Program-made: the position numbers and the translations under genes | Shown here: positions 54,121-64,000 of the stretch, one piece after another | Numbering within the stretch: position 1 is the first letter of the stretch | Layout: the number at the start of each line of letters is the position of its first letter | The notes under the pieces: model-generated | What the model saw: only the letters and a program-made list of their open reading frames with translations | Databases searched by the model: none | What the model was told of the DNA's origin: nothing | Source of the DNA: Melastoma dodecandrum | Lineage: Eukaryota; Streptophyta; Magnoliopsida; Myrtales; Melastomataceae | Length of the DNA: 64,000 bases | Assembly (NCBI GenBank): GCA_029817715.1 | Contig: JARUPY010000605.1 | Span: 2,232,001 to 2,296,000 of the forward strand | Reading direction: 5' to 3'

Positions 54121-57100
54121 ATGGACGGAGATTTTGCTGATTTGCTTGGAGAATATTCACATGAGGCAGCGGGTTATGATCCTGGAGAAGGTGGAATTGA
54201 AGGTAACACACCAGCATCTGCTCAAAAGGGGAAGGCGAAGGGTGTCCGAAAACCGAAGGTAATGATGATGACCATTTGTTGTGAGTGTTGGCAGTATTCC
54301 CGATTCTATTACTGAGGTGTTCGCGGATATATTGTTACAGGATTATCTTTATACAAGGTGTAGTCCGCGGAAGTTGTTAGCTGTGCTGAATACTTTTAAC
54401 GATGCCAAGAGGGCTGCGCTGTCTGATCTAGGATTTGAAGGGCTACTGCATCTGGCAAGTCGGCAAGTCCATCACAACGCCTTGAAGTGTCTTCTGAAGT
54501 TGTTCGACCCTGTTAAGAGGGTTATGGTCATCGACGATGTGGAACATCGAATGCTCTCTTCGGATGTGGAGGCGGTGTTTGGCGTTCCGGAAACGAAAGT
54601 AGGTGTCCCGTTTAGCGGACACATGGATACCGTCCACGAGGAGCTGAAGACGCATCTGAAGAGGGGTAAGATTTCTCTTAAGTCCGTGGAAAGTAGCATG
54701 ATGAGAAGAGAGCAGGCCGACGACGTATGGAAAGTGGAGGTTGTATTATTCATACTAGGATCATATTTGTGCCCCACGACGGCGTTCGACATCGACAAGG
54801 AGTACCTGCTCGCGACACGCGACGTCGGCTCCATCTGCAAGTTTGACTGGGCCACTCATGTGGTCGATACTCTATGTAGCCAAGTGAGGGCCTTCAAAGG
54901 ACATCATGCAAAGTATATAGGTGGCTGTGTGCATCTCCTGCTGGTGAGAATGTTTAGGTTTATCTAGCTGTGTGTGTTGCTTATTCATTGTATTGAGTTT
55001 GTAATTATTAATGTCAACAAGTGCTTGTGTTGATGATACTGTTTTAAATCCACCAGATGTTTTACGCTTGCAAGAAGTCATTGGAGGAGAGCACGTCAAG
55101 AACTGCGAGCAGGAGTACTCCTTTATGCCAGGATTGGGACGATGACCGGCTGAAGGCCATATTCCGAGTTGCAAATGCTGATCTTGCTGAACTTGTACGA
55201 TTATCCCGCCTACTGCATGTGTACTTCTGTAATTTTGACATGTCGTCGGGTCATATTCTGATTGTGTCCCTTTACAGGAATCCCGCGAGGTTGAAAGTAA
55301 CGCCGACGAAGAAGTGGACGCTGCGACCCAAGGTGGGCAGATGGATGTGGTGCTGCGTCGTCTAAAGGTATGCTTCATTTCGTAGTGTGCTCTGTATGTG
55401 TTTATCATTTGGTTTATCTACCTGATTTTGAATTACTGATTATCGGCATTATATTCTAAGCAGAATGTGGAACTTTCTGTTATGAGACTCCACGCTACGA
55501 ATGAGCACATCGTCCGCAAATTGGGATTTATTCTAAGAGAACTTAGACGAGAAAGACATCGAGAAGGTCATCCCGTTATGCAAGAAGATCATGGTAAGTC
55601 TGAGGAGAAGGTCGTAGGAGGCGAAAAGGAAGATCATGCATTCGAGGGTGTTGATGAAGGTTGCACACGTAAAATGGCTGATGTGAACCCGGCTGAACAT
55701 GTGTCGAAGCCGATTTCTCCACCGACAGACTCCGGTGTGCCAGTCAGGGACACCAGTATTCCTATTGTCGAGGTAGGCTCCAGTATGATGTCGGAGAAGA
55801 GCTTGGTCCCGTATCATCCTCCTCAGATGCCACATAATTTGCCAGAAGGCTCCGATGAGTACTCCGACCCGCGTGAAGCACAACTTGCGCGAGCTCTTGA
55901 TAAACTATCTGCAATGCTGGATCCTCCGGGTGCTGTGAGGTGTAACATTGCGTCTGAATCTGACTTCAGCCTAACTAAATCCGAGGAGGGTGTAAACATT
56001 TTGCTGCAATGGAACAAAGGAAAGGAGAAGGTAGTGGAAGAAGGCGCACTGAATGATGAAGGCACGGGAACACCCACAGGAACAGCAGAGGAGAAGGATT
56101 TGATAGGAGAACAATTTCGTGCTGCAGCTGATACTGTTCCTACCACTCAAGTGAATGACGATGCAGAGCATCCCATGGATGATGATCCAGAAGTGGTTGG
56201 AGAAGCGGTTGAAGTGCATTTGAAGGTGAAAGTGAATCAAATTTTTTTTGTTAACGAAGTTCATTACTTTGACATTTATGTAACCTGCAATATGTTTCAC
56301 AGGAAAGTGGGTCATCGACAACAGCTGTCTTCAATAGAAAGACCACGCGTCGAACGGCAGACAGGAAGCCGTCCTCATTTAACCGCTCACCATTTGTGCC
56401 GCCTAAGCCGGTAACAAGGACAAGAAAGCGTGGACGGTCGTCCATCCCTGAGGTATAAATGGACTGCAGCATACCCACTCCTCGTGACTCGACTGTGACC
56501 ATCATGACGATTAATAGGTTTATGGATTGTTGTAATTTGTGATGATTAGGCACTGCAAAAATACTTCCCAGTGGATGTGCCCGTTAGTGAGCTGAAAACA
56601 TTTTCACCGGCTCAATGGTCTGTCATTGAGTATGCTTGGAATGAGGACCGAGACAATAGGTTAGTGTCACTGTCTTCGGATATTGGGATATTGGGATGTT
56701 GTTTAAGTTTGGTGAACGTGTTGGCTTGGATATTATTTCTTGCAGTGAATGTCTTTGTATGACCGAGTCCGCACACGTTAATAGGCATGCGATGCTATCG
56801 CTTTTGCCACGAAGATGGATAGACAGCGATGTAAGCTTACCTCTTCAATTACTATCCTTAAATTAGGAGTAACCCATTAGAGTGTATGCGCCACTATTCG
56901 TTATTGCAGATTATAGACTTCCACGCCGTGATACTTCAGAGTAGCATGGATCCCGAAAAGAAAAGGATTTGGTACCTTCCAAGTTGGTTAGGGGTAAGTG
57001 CTCATAAACATGAATTCCCTCATCCTCATTACGGTAGCCTGATCTAACCAACAGCCGATCTCAGAATCTTGCAGCGACGCAGTATAGTGCTGCCAAAATG

Positions 57101-57472
57101 CCCGTCATAACCAAAGATAATGCCGCAGCCTTATATGCGCACTTCAAGTCTCACATTGGGAAGAACCAGGAAGTGCAATGGGTAAGCACCCCCTCCATGT
57201 AGCTATCTTTGTCCCTATCTCCCGGTAGTCATACATTTCGTAATGTACGTACAATGCCATGTTCTTTGTTTCTGAAAGTGAATGTGCGTTGCCCGTATGC
57301 AGGTTTTCATACCGCTATGTGTCGTGGAATCACATTGGGCATTACAGATTGTGTCATTCAGGATAAAAGAAGTCCTCATAATGGACACAATGTACAAAAA
57401 ACTGTCCAACGCCGGGGGTAGAGCACAGCTTCATCATCGTGTAATGAAGCTTCTAAGCGTCGTTATGGAAGA
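54121..57472 (+). pseudogene. Transposon-type Ulp1-like protease gene, 3'-truncated
   Basis: Eleven exons can be joined with GT-AG borders: 54121-54258, 54341-54943, 55057-55194, 55278-55367, 55464-56225, 56303-56452, 56550-56659, 56745-56830, 56910-56993, 57065-57181, 57303-57472. The N-terminal half has the conserved domain seen in plant Ulp1-carrying transposon genes (LSSDVEAVFGVP, FILGSYLCPTTAFDID, FDWATHVVDTL). A long acidic/basic linker follows, then a C48 (SUMO-protease-like) domain. VFIPLCVVESHWALQIV supplies the catalytic His, and VLIMDT the Asp. The frame stays open until 57472, where an LTR begins, so the part that should contain the catalytic Cys is missing. Apart from this insertion no lesion is visible. 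Genes of this type are usually carried by Mutator-like elements, so I do not treat it as an ordinary host gene. Confidence 0.75.
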
Positions 57473-58319
57473 TGATGCGCGTCGTCAACGCAACAAAAAT
57501 AAAACCTCGTTCGCACACACTAAAATAGCAAGGGCAAGCAAGGGTCGAACCCACAGAGAACAGTATCGATTAGATCATTTAACGTCAATTCTGTAACTGA
57601 TTTGAGGTCAAGTAAACGAAATCACACGATGCAAAGTTCAACTAAGCGAAAGACTAAATCGAATTATCAATAGGCTTAAAAATCTAGGACTACCGATTTC
57701 CCCTCGTGTCCTATGCTCTCGTATCCCCCCCTTTTGTGTTACTATTAAATTTTGCTGGTCGTTAACCGTAGGTTGCTAAACTCTCCCCATAACCCTCTCA
57801 GGTATCCGGGAACGTACCCTCATGTATCAAATCCTCTACTCTATGTCTAAGTGAAGGCCCTTTACGATTCAACCCTACTTTGGTTACCTAAGGTGCGTGG
57901 TATTTCTACTCTCGCACTAAAACCCGGTCTCTCGACTCTAAGATTCCTTAAGCTATCCTGTTCCTGATCTAACCTAGACTACCCTCTCGAGTCTCCCTAG
58001 GTGATCGAATCAATATCAACAGTTGATCAGGCTGCTGATACGCATTAAGCACAGGAAACGAATAAACAACCAAACAAGAATTTAATTCATAACTGAAAAG
58101 AGGTTCAACAATCGCCGAGGAACACGAGGTTCCATCGTCGTCCTAGAACAAGAAAATTAGTTCATCACTACACTACGAAACAATAGAAGAGTAAAAGAAC
58201 GCATAATCTAAAAACCAAAGGAAAAGGAAAAAAGGGTTGCAGTTCTTCAGGGGCAAGAGTCTCCTGTCACAAGCCTTCTATCCCAAAAGAGCCGACGCCT
58301 AGCCAGCCTGAGTTGTAGT

Positions 58320-58328
58320 CTATTTATA
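58320..58328 (-). promoter_or_regulatory. TATA box of the Athila-like LTR
   Basis: TATAAATAG on the minus strand, about 430 bases inside the LTR and 50-220 bases downstream of the palindrome array. This defines U3 and places transcription start near 58295. Confidence 0.65.
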
Positions 58329-58380
58329 CTAGGGTAGGAAGACTAAAATCCGGAAATAAAATCCTAAAATATCCTCTACT

Positions 58381-58539
58381 CGCAGCTGCGAGATAATCGG
58401 TCGCAGCTGCGACCTTAAGCTATACTCCACTCGTCTCTGCTTCCTCGCAGCTGCGAGACAATCGTTCGCAGCTGCGAGACTCTCTGTAGTGACACTCTTC
58501 GCCTTGCTCGCAGCTGCGCCCAAATGCTCCGCAGCTGCG
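58381..58539. repeat. Array of six CGCAGCTGCG palindromes in U3
   Basis: Exact 10-bp palindrome at 58381, 58402, 58446, 58467, 58509 and 58530, often extended to TCGCAGCTGCGA. The core CAGCTG is an E-box-type sequence. It lies directly upstream of the LTR TATA box. Confidence 0.9.
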
Positions 58540-58755
58540 GAAGTCTCTGTGAAGCTTCCTTTCTTCTTTGGTTTATTTCTTCATCCCTCACTTCGTCATC
58601 CATCATCTCAATTCCAATTTCCTACACCAACAACAACGAACGTGAGGTAACGCAATTCAGCTCAAAACCAGAAGTTTAAACACTTAAACTTACGGAACTA
58701 GCTCAAATCAAAGCATACAAGTGATCATTTTAACTCTACTTTCGTAGAGTTATCA

Positions 58756-58767
58756 CACCCCCAAACC
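58756..58767 (-). other. Polypurine tract of the Athila-like element
   Basis: GGTTTGGGGGTG on the minus strand, immediately before the LTR start, the expected plus-strand DNA primer site. An almost identical tract (AGGTTTGGGGGTGTG) lies at 59790-59804. Confidence 0.7.
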
Positions 58768-59301
58768 TATCTTTTGCTAGTCCTCGAGCAAAACCAAAAA
58801 ACAAAATGACCATTTAACCAAGCAAAAACGAAACAACACATCACGACAGATACCCCCAGTCTCACCCAATTCTTCCGAACTCGAATCATCGTTAATGACT
58901 CTCAGCTAAGGTCGCACACCCACTTTAGAGTTAGACTTCGCTCATGGCTAGCACGCACAGTTTTTAGCACTTACAAAACAGGTCCCCTCAATTAGCACAC
59001 CTTGCGTTGTCAACCCCACAGTTTCAAATCATTCATAGCCATCAAGTACTTTTCTAGATCAACTCTCCTTACCTTCTCAACTAATTCAAGGCATTTCTTT
59101 TCATCCGATTTTCTTTTTCTTTTCATTTCAGTTACACGACTCTAAATGCTCGTCAATTCCCGCAAACGCTCGTGTAACGAGTTCTCAGTCAGTGACTCCC
59201 GGTCCAGTTGGACCAAGGCACTAGGTGATAAAGCACCCCTCGGACGAGAACTCGAGCCGCAAGGAAGACTAACACCACAAGCACATATTCAAGCTCAAAA
59301 A

Positions 59302-59303
<2 letters not shown>

Positions 59304-59337
<34 letters not shown>
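59304..59337. repeat. (AT)17 microsatellite
   Basis: Perfect AT dinucleotide run of 34 bases in the 3' untranslated part of the Athila-like element. Confidence 0.9.
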
Positions 59338-59340
<3 letters not shown>

Positions 59341-59931
59341 TCTTTTCTTTTTACTCCTTTCTAGCTTGAATAGCGGTGCTCAGAGCCTTGGCAACCGTTT
59401 TTTTTTTTCTTCTCTTTTTCCACATTCTAGTTTGAACTTCGTTTTCAAAGTTAGGTTGAGTGCCTATACTTTTCCTTAATGACTATGCTTTCAAATAGAC
59501 CGTAGGGCTGACGCTGCTTAGTTAGCTTCCTATCAGGGACGACTTAAGTTATTCTTTTCGAGAAAATCAGGCATGCTAGCTAGAACTAATCCTTCTCTGC
59601 CTTAAAGGTGTGACCCTTAATTATCCTCCTAAAGTCCGACTCTTCTATCCGAAATCCTAAGGTTTAACTAGGGGGCATAGACTCAAAAACAATTAAAACC
59701 TCTTTTTTTTTTAATAAGCAGAATGACTCAAAAACAAAGCAAAAACAATCACAGCAACGAAAACAGTCATAGCAAAAAGCACGGCCAGCACACCCCCAAA
59801 CCTAAGCTCTGACACGACCTCGGGGCAGACTATATCTCCAGTAACACAGGAAAACTAACGGAAACGAAAGCAAGGAGAGATACAACCTGACACCTGGCCG
59901 CCGGACTCAGGATCGTCCTCTGGATGGCAAA

Positions 59932-61098
59932 TCACTCGGAGGCGGAGTCCATGTCCTCATCGTCCTCCTCACCCTCCGGGCTCATCTCTGCAGTGTCTAG
60001 CGCGGCGTCCCTCCATCCCATCGGTTGATCCCAACCCGGTGGGTGGTACATCGGCTGCGGAAGGGAGTTGAAGTCCACTCCGAAGGAGGTGGCAGCCTGA
60101 CGGTTGAACTCCATCTGGTGGCGGATGAAATCCATCGTGTACTGCTGAAAGGCGCGGTTCTGCTGCTGAGCGTCCCTCGTGCTCTGCATAAAGTTCTGCA
60201 TCTGCGTCCACCGTTCTTGCTCGGAAGGCAGGGCGCGTGCAGGGGCTTGACGAGGTCGAGAGCTAGAAGGGGAGCCGTGCTCCCGTGCGCTGATCTTGTC
60301 CAGTGACTGATGGTCCAAAGGCTGTCCCGGGGAGCACAGCTCCTCTGTCCTGTCAAAATGCACACCAGCCTTGACACACAGGTCAGAAATGAGGCAAGGA
60401 AACCACAAACCTCGTGCGTCGTCGAGGCAGCGATGGATCATCCAGTTGATCACTTTGCCGACGTCGATCGGCATCTCTTCCATGAGGCAATAGATGAGCG
60501 CCGCCCGATCTCGAGTGATCTCGCTCGTGTTCTTGCTGGGCATGAGCCGGGAGGTGACAAATAACGCCCACATGCGCGCCTCGGTGGTCAGAGCACTACC
60601 GTGGAGTCGGAGGGGATCCCGGCTTCTTGTCAATTTCCAATGGGATCCTGGCTTAGCAATTCTCGCAATAACTGCGTTACTATCAAAACGATTATTTAGA
60701 TAATCGAAATATGCGTCAGTGTTGTAAACAGGGAGGCCATAAAATGTGGAAATCACTGATGCACCAAACTTAACCTCCTTGTCCCGAACTCGAATACTCT
60801 GCCTATCCCTATCCAGGGTATGCCCGTTTGCATAGAATTCCCTGACCACCGAGACAACGCCCCGTTTTATCGCTGTACTAAAACGAAGCCACCCCAGACG
60901 TTCTAAACGTGCCCGGTATTCAACCAAATCGGGATGCGTGGTATCGAATACCCGCTCAGCGATCAGCGGTCTTTTCATGGATCGCTGGTACGCCGCCGAT
61001 GATTCATTCACAACGGCCTTATCCCTCCCTGCCGTTTCTTTCCCTCTCCTTTTCCTAGAACTAGAGGCATCGGTCGTAGTGCGTTGCTTGGGTGCCAT
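59932..61098 (-). CDS. Extra ORF of the Athila-like element
   Basis: 388 aa from the ATG before APKQRTTTDASS; the frame stays open upstream to 61269 without a better ATG. The protein has a basic Ser-rich N-terminus (RKRRGKE). A conserved middle part (FYANGHTLDRDRQSIRVRDK, KFGASVISTFYGLPVY, TSRLMPSKNTSEITRDRA) resembles the putative plant transposon protein family found in Athila-group elements and related loci. The C-terminus is Gln-rich and acidic (EGEEDDEDMDSASE). It sits in the env position between pol and the 3' LTR, but I see no signal peptide or membrane helix, so I do not call it envelope. It is intact. Confidence 0.75.
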   Translation of the reverse strand: MAPKQRTTTDASSSRKRRGKETAGRDKAVVNESSAAYQRSMKRPLIAERVFDTTHPDLVEYRARLERLGWLRFSTAIKRGVVSVVREFYANGHTLDRDRQSIRVRDKEVKFGASVISTFYGLPVYNTDAYFDYLNNRFDSNAVIARIAKPGSHWKLTRSRDPLRLHGSALTTEARMWALFVTSRLMPSKNTSEITRDRAALIYCLMEEMPIDVGKVINWMIHRCLDDARGLWFPCLISDLCVKAGVHFDRTEELCSPGQPLDHQSLDKISAREHGSPSSSRPRQAPARALPSEQERWTQMQNFMQSTRDAQQQNRAFQQYTMDFIRHQMEFNRQAATSFGVDFNSLPQPMYHPPGWDQPMGWRDAALDTAEMSPEGEEDDEDMDSASE

Positions 61099-61353
61099 TG
61101 CTAACTGCGCTATTCTAAGAGCTAAGGCAACTAATGAATCACTGGGGGAACCACGACCTAGCCGCACGCAAATCACCGATAGCACTAAGGGATGAGGAAC
61201 TTTCCTGATTGTGGCCGCTGCGGGAGAGTGTGGCACCGGAGAGCAGATCTGCGGTGGATGGACGCACAAGGGAGGAGGAGGACGTCGGAGATTGACGCGG
61301 GAGTAGCCGGCGAGGTGGGGGGTGTAGCCGTCGCCTGGAGAGGGGGAGTACGT

Positions 61354-61607
61354 CGCAGCTGCGCCCTGAGAGAATGGAGAAAATGAATTAGGGTTTTAGT
61401 TCGCCCCCTTTTAATTAGTCTGAAATTTCGTCCTCTCGCAGCTGCGAGACTCTCTGAGGATCGCAGGTTACACGTCTCTCGCAGCTGCGAGACTCTCTGA
61501 GGGTCGACTGTGTATACGCCTTCCGCAGCTGCGAGAGATGTTCTCGCAGCTGCGAAACTTACTGCCTTCGTTTCTCCGCAGCTGCGATCTACTTCTCCGC
61601 AGCTGCG
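61354..61607. repeat. Array of seven CGCAGCTGCG palindromes before the extra ORF
   Basis: Exact copies at 61354, 61437, 61480, 61524, 61545, 61577 and 61598, several within the longer unit TCTCGCAGCTGCGAGACTCT. On the minus strand they lie 250-510 bases upstream of the extra ORF's ATG, between pol and that ORF. Confidence 0.9.
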
Positions 61608-61790
61608 GATCTTACTGTGGATGCTACCTCATTTTCTTTCTCCGTCTTTTTCATGGACATGCTTCTTGATCTACTAACAAAAACAAATAAACGATTAAAA
61701 ATAACTAATTATCAGGAATAAAATGAAATGACTTGGGTTGCCTCCCAAGAAGCGCCCTGGTTTAGAGTCGATGGCTCGACTGTGCAGGAG

Positions 61791-64000
61791 TTACGCGTCT
61801 TGAAGTTGCGTGGAGGTGGTTCCGCGCTCAAACGGCTCTCCATGGTAGTGCTTTAGGCGCTGGCCGTTGACTTTGAACGTGGACCCGGAATCATTTGATT
61901 GCAGCTCTACGGCGCCATGAGGGAATACTTTTACGACTTTGAACGGTCCGGACCATCGCGACTTCAGCTTCCCTGGGAACAAACGCAAACGTGAGTTGAA
62001 AAGGAGTACATACGCACCTGGCACAAACGTCCTGTTGAGGATGCGGCTGTCGTGCCATTTCTTTGTCTTCTCCTTGTAGAGCTTTGCATTCTCGTATGCT
62101 TGATGACGAAGTTCCTCCAACTCGTTCATCTGCAGAAGGCGAGCCTCACCTGATCGAGTTTCGTCGAAGTTGAGGTGCTTCAATGCCCAGTAAGCCTTGT
62201 GCTCGAGCTCCACTGGTAGGTGACAAGCCTTTCCAAAAACGAGACGATATGGAGACATCCCAATCGGCGTCTTGTATGCTGTCCTGTACGCCCACAAAGC
62301 ATCGTCAAGTTTTAAAGACCAATCCTTGCGTGTGGTACTCACCGTTTTCTCAAGGATACGCTTCACTTCACGGTTAGACACTTCTGCTTGTCCGCTTGTC
62401 TGTGGGTGATACGCCGTGGCCACCTTGTGCTTCACGCCATATTTGCTCAAGAGTGCATTAAATTGACGATTGATGAAGTGTGTACCTTCATCGCTGGTGA
62501 TCGCACGTGGAACTCCGAACCTGGTAAAGATCTGTCTCTGCACAAACTTGACAACCACTTTAGCCTCATTAGTGGGGGAAGCAATTACTTCCACCCATTT
62601 CGAAACATAGTCAACTGCAACGAGAATATACTTGTTACCGTTTGATGGGATGAAGGGACCCATGAAGTCGATGCCCCAGACGTCGAAGAGTTCAACCTCG
62701 AGAATGTTTTGCAGGGGCATTTCGTTTCTTCGGGATATGTTCCCCGTTCTTTGGCACCTATCACAGTGACGAACAAATTGGTAAGCATCCTTAAAAATAG
62801 TAGGCCAGTAAAAACCTGATTGGAGGACTTTTGCAGCCGTTCGGTCTCCTCCGAAGTGTCCTCCATAAGGGGATGCGTGGCAATGGGTTAAGATGTCCTG
62901 GACTTCAGATTCCGGCACACACCTCCTGATGACCTGATCTGCACACTTTTTAAACAGAAACGGTTCGTCCCAAAAATATTGACGAACGTCATGTAGAAAT
63001 CTTTTCCGCTTTTGTGCATCAAAATCCGCGGGGATGAACTCCGATACAATAAAATTCACAATATCAGCATACCATGGCACGTTCACATCAGCAGACAGTA
63101 AATACTCATCAGGAAAGGAGTCATTTATGCAAACCTTGTCTTGAAATACCTTGTTGTTTTCTAACCTAGACAAATGGTCTGCTATCTGATTTTCAGTTCC
63201 TTTCCTGTCGCGGATCTCTAAATCAAATTCTTGTAATAGAAGGACCCAACGAATCAACCTAGGCTTGGCGTCCTTTTTCTCAATCAAGTACCTGATTGCT
63301 GAGTGATCCGTGAACACTACTATCTTAGACCCCACTAGATAACTGCGAAACTTGTCGAAGGCAAACACTACGGCTAACAGTTCTTTTTCAGTCGTGGTGT
63401 AATTAACCTGGGCATCATCTAAGGTCCTGCTGGCATAGTATATTACCCGAAAAATTCTATCTACCCTCTGGCCTAATGCAGCTCCTACCGCATAGTCACT
63501 AGCATCGCACATCAATTCGAAGGGCAAACTCCAATCAGGTGCTACGACTATGGGTGCAGAAACTAACCTCTTCTTGAGTTTGGTGAAGGCCGAAAGGCAC
63601 TCAGCATCGAACACAAAGGGAACGTCCTTCTCCAATAAATTGCACAATGGCTTCGTGATCTTGGAAAAGTCCTTGATAAACCTTCGGTAGAATCCAGCAT
63701 GTCCGAGGAAGCTCCGTATCCCTTTTACAGACGACGGTGGGGGTAGCTTCTCAATTGTCTCAATCTTTGCCCTGTCCACCTCGATGCCCTTGCTGGATAT
63801 CCGGTGACCTAGAACAATGCCATCACGAACCATAAACTGGCATTTCTCCCAGTTCAGGATCAAGTTAGTGTCTTCACAACGTTTGAGAACCTTAGTGAGG
63901 TTCGACAAGCAATCCGCGTACGATGCACCAAAAACAGAAAAGTCATCCATGAAGACCTCCAGACCATGTTCAATCATATCAGAGAATATGGCCATCATGC
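61791..64000 (-). CDS. Ty3/gypsy pol (RT-RNase H-integrase), 5' part outside window
   Basis: Open frame of 735 aa inside the window, continuing upstream past the edge. It begins in the reverse transcriptase just before the catalytic FMDDFSVFG, then RT thumb, RNase H ([45 protein letters not shown]), the HHCC zinc finger of integrase ([16 protein letters not shown] to CDRCQR), the DDE core ([17 protein letters not shown], with Glu in [11 protein letters not shown]) and a C-terminal [12 protein letters not shown] block. Gag, protease and the start of RT must lie to the right of 64000. No stop or frameshift is seen, so the element is young or recently active. Confidence 0.92.
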   Translation of the reverse strand, partial: MMAIFSDMIEHGLEVFMDDFSVFGASYADCLSNLTKVLKRCEDTNLILNWEKCQFMVRDGIVLGHRISSKGIEVDRAKIETIEKLPPPSSVKGIRSFLGHAGFYRRFIKDFSKITKPLCNLLEKDVPFVFDAECLSAFTKLKKRLVSAPIVVAPDWSLPFELMCDASDYAVGAALGQRVDRIFRVIYYASRTLDDAQVNYTTTEKELLAVVFAFDKFRSYLVGSKIVVFTDHSAIRYLIEKKDAKPRLIRWVLLLQEFDLEIRDRKGTENQIADHLSRLENNKVFQDKVCINDSFPDEYLLSADVNVPWYADIVNFIVSEFIPADFDAQKRKRFLHDVRQYFWDEPFLFKKCADQVIRRCVPESEVQDILTHCHASPYGGHFGGDRTAAKVLQSGFYWPTIFKDAYQFVRHCDRCQRTGNISRRNEMPLQNILEVELFDVWGIDFMGPFIPSNGNKYILVAVDYVSKWVEVIASPTNEAKVVVKFVQRQIFTRFGVPRAITSDEGTHFINRQFNALLSKYGVKHKVATAYHPQTSGQAEVSNREVKRILEKTVSTTRKDWSLKLDDALWAYRTAYKTPIGMSPYRLVFGKACHLPVELEHKAYWALKHLNFDETRSGEARLLQMNELEELRHQAYENAKLYKEKTKKWHDSRILNRTFVPGAYVLLFNSRLRLFPGKLKSRWSGPFKVVKVFPHGAVELQSNDSGSTFKVNGQRLKHYHGEPFERGTTSTQLQDA

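Larger units (their letters stand above)
57473..58755 (-). repeat. 3' LTR of the Athila-like element
   Basis: 1,283 bp with termini TGATAACTC and GACGCGCATCA on the minus strand (TGAT...ATCA ends). A polypurine tract abuts its 5' end. A TATA box (58320-58328) is preceded by six copies of CGCAGCTGCG. Near its 3' end it has the TGTGGGTTCGACCCTTGCTT stretch common in this group. Confidence 0.8.
57473..64000 (-). mobile_element. Athila-like Ty3/gypsy retrotransposon (partial)
   Basis: Minus-strand element that runs off the right edge of the window. Reading in its direction: pol (64000 to 61791), a gap with a palindromic array, an extra ORF (61098-59932), about 1.1 kb of untranslated DNA, polypurine tract GGTTTGGGGGTG (58767-58756) and the 3' LTR (58755-57473). 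The pol sequence and an additional sense ORF after pol are typical of the Athila group of gypsy elements. It interrupts the Ulp1-like gene. The 5-bp sequence before the LTR is GAAGA; the partner copy would be outside the window. Confidence 0.85.

Noticed and set aside
59932..61269. Envelope gene for the Athila-like element
   Set aside because: No signal peptide or membrane helix visible; similarity is to the plant transposon protein family, so only an extra ORF is called.

Overview
This window is nuclear DNA of a flowering plant, most likely a eudicot or another dicot-like angiosperm. Its genes have many introns with GT-AG borders, its products are plant-specific (GRAS factor, ARC3, RMR-type vacuolar receptor, GH100 invertase), and Ty1/copia, Ty3/gypsy (Athila-like) and endogenous pararetrovirus sequences lie between them. 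I cannot name the species.

Left part (1-14.8 kb): two opposed Ty1/copia remnants (1-3.3 kb) and a decayed two-exon FHA-domain fragment (3.4-4.3 kb). An intact intronless GRAS-family gene follows on the minus strand (4614-6056), then about 4 kb without a supportable gene. A broken EMB8-like alpha/beta-hydrolase pseudogene (10.1-13.7 kb, minus) is split by a 2,417-bp solo LTR. The LTR has a perfect 5-bp target duplication and carries minisatellites.

Middle part (14.8-24.1 kb): an apparently complete ARC3 gene, plus strand, 16 exons, 771 aa, FtsZ-like domain plus MORN repeats (plastid division). It is followed by an RMR-type receptor with PA domain, one membrane span and RING-H2 (plus strand, 4 exons).

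The outstanding feature is 24397-40794. This is a head-to-tail tandem array, 1.97 units of an 8,326-bp endogenous pararetrovirus (Caulimoviridae, single-polyprotein layout as in petuvirus/florendovirus-like genomes), on the minus strand. Both units carry an uninterrupted polyprotein frame (2,230 and 2,235 aa), a tRNA-Met primer site, a TATA box and a second small frame. The array begins at or within a few bases of the primer-binding site and lacks one 270-bp segment at its other end. A decayed copy of the RMR tail lies on its far side.

Right part (41-64 kb): a complete tRNA CCA-adding enzyme gene (minus, 15 exons, 589 aa) and an alkaline/neutral invertase gene (plus, 4 coding exons, 553 aa) diverge from a shared 2.4-kb intergenic region. 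Next come an AT-rich foldback repeat and a transposon-type Ulp1-like cysteine protease gene (plus). The 3' part of that gene is cut off by an Athila-like Ty3/gypsy element (minus, 57473 to beyond the window end). The element carries pol, an extra ORF between pol and the 3' LTR, and two arrays of an exact 10-bp palindrome.

All exon models were built by hand from reading frame, family conservation and splice consensus. No database search was run.
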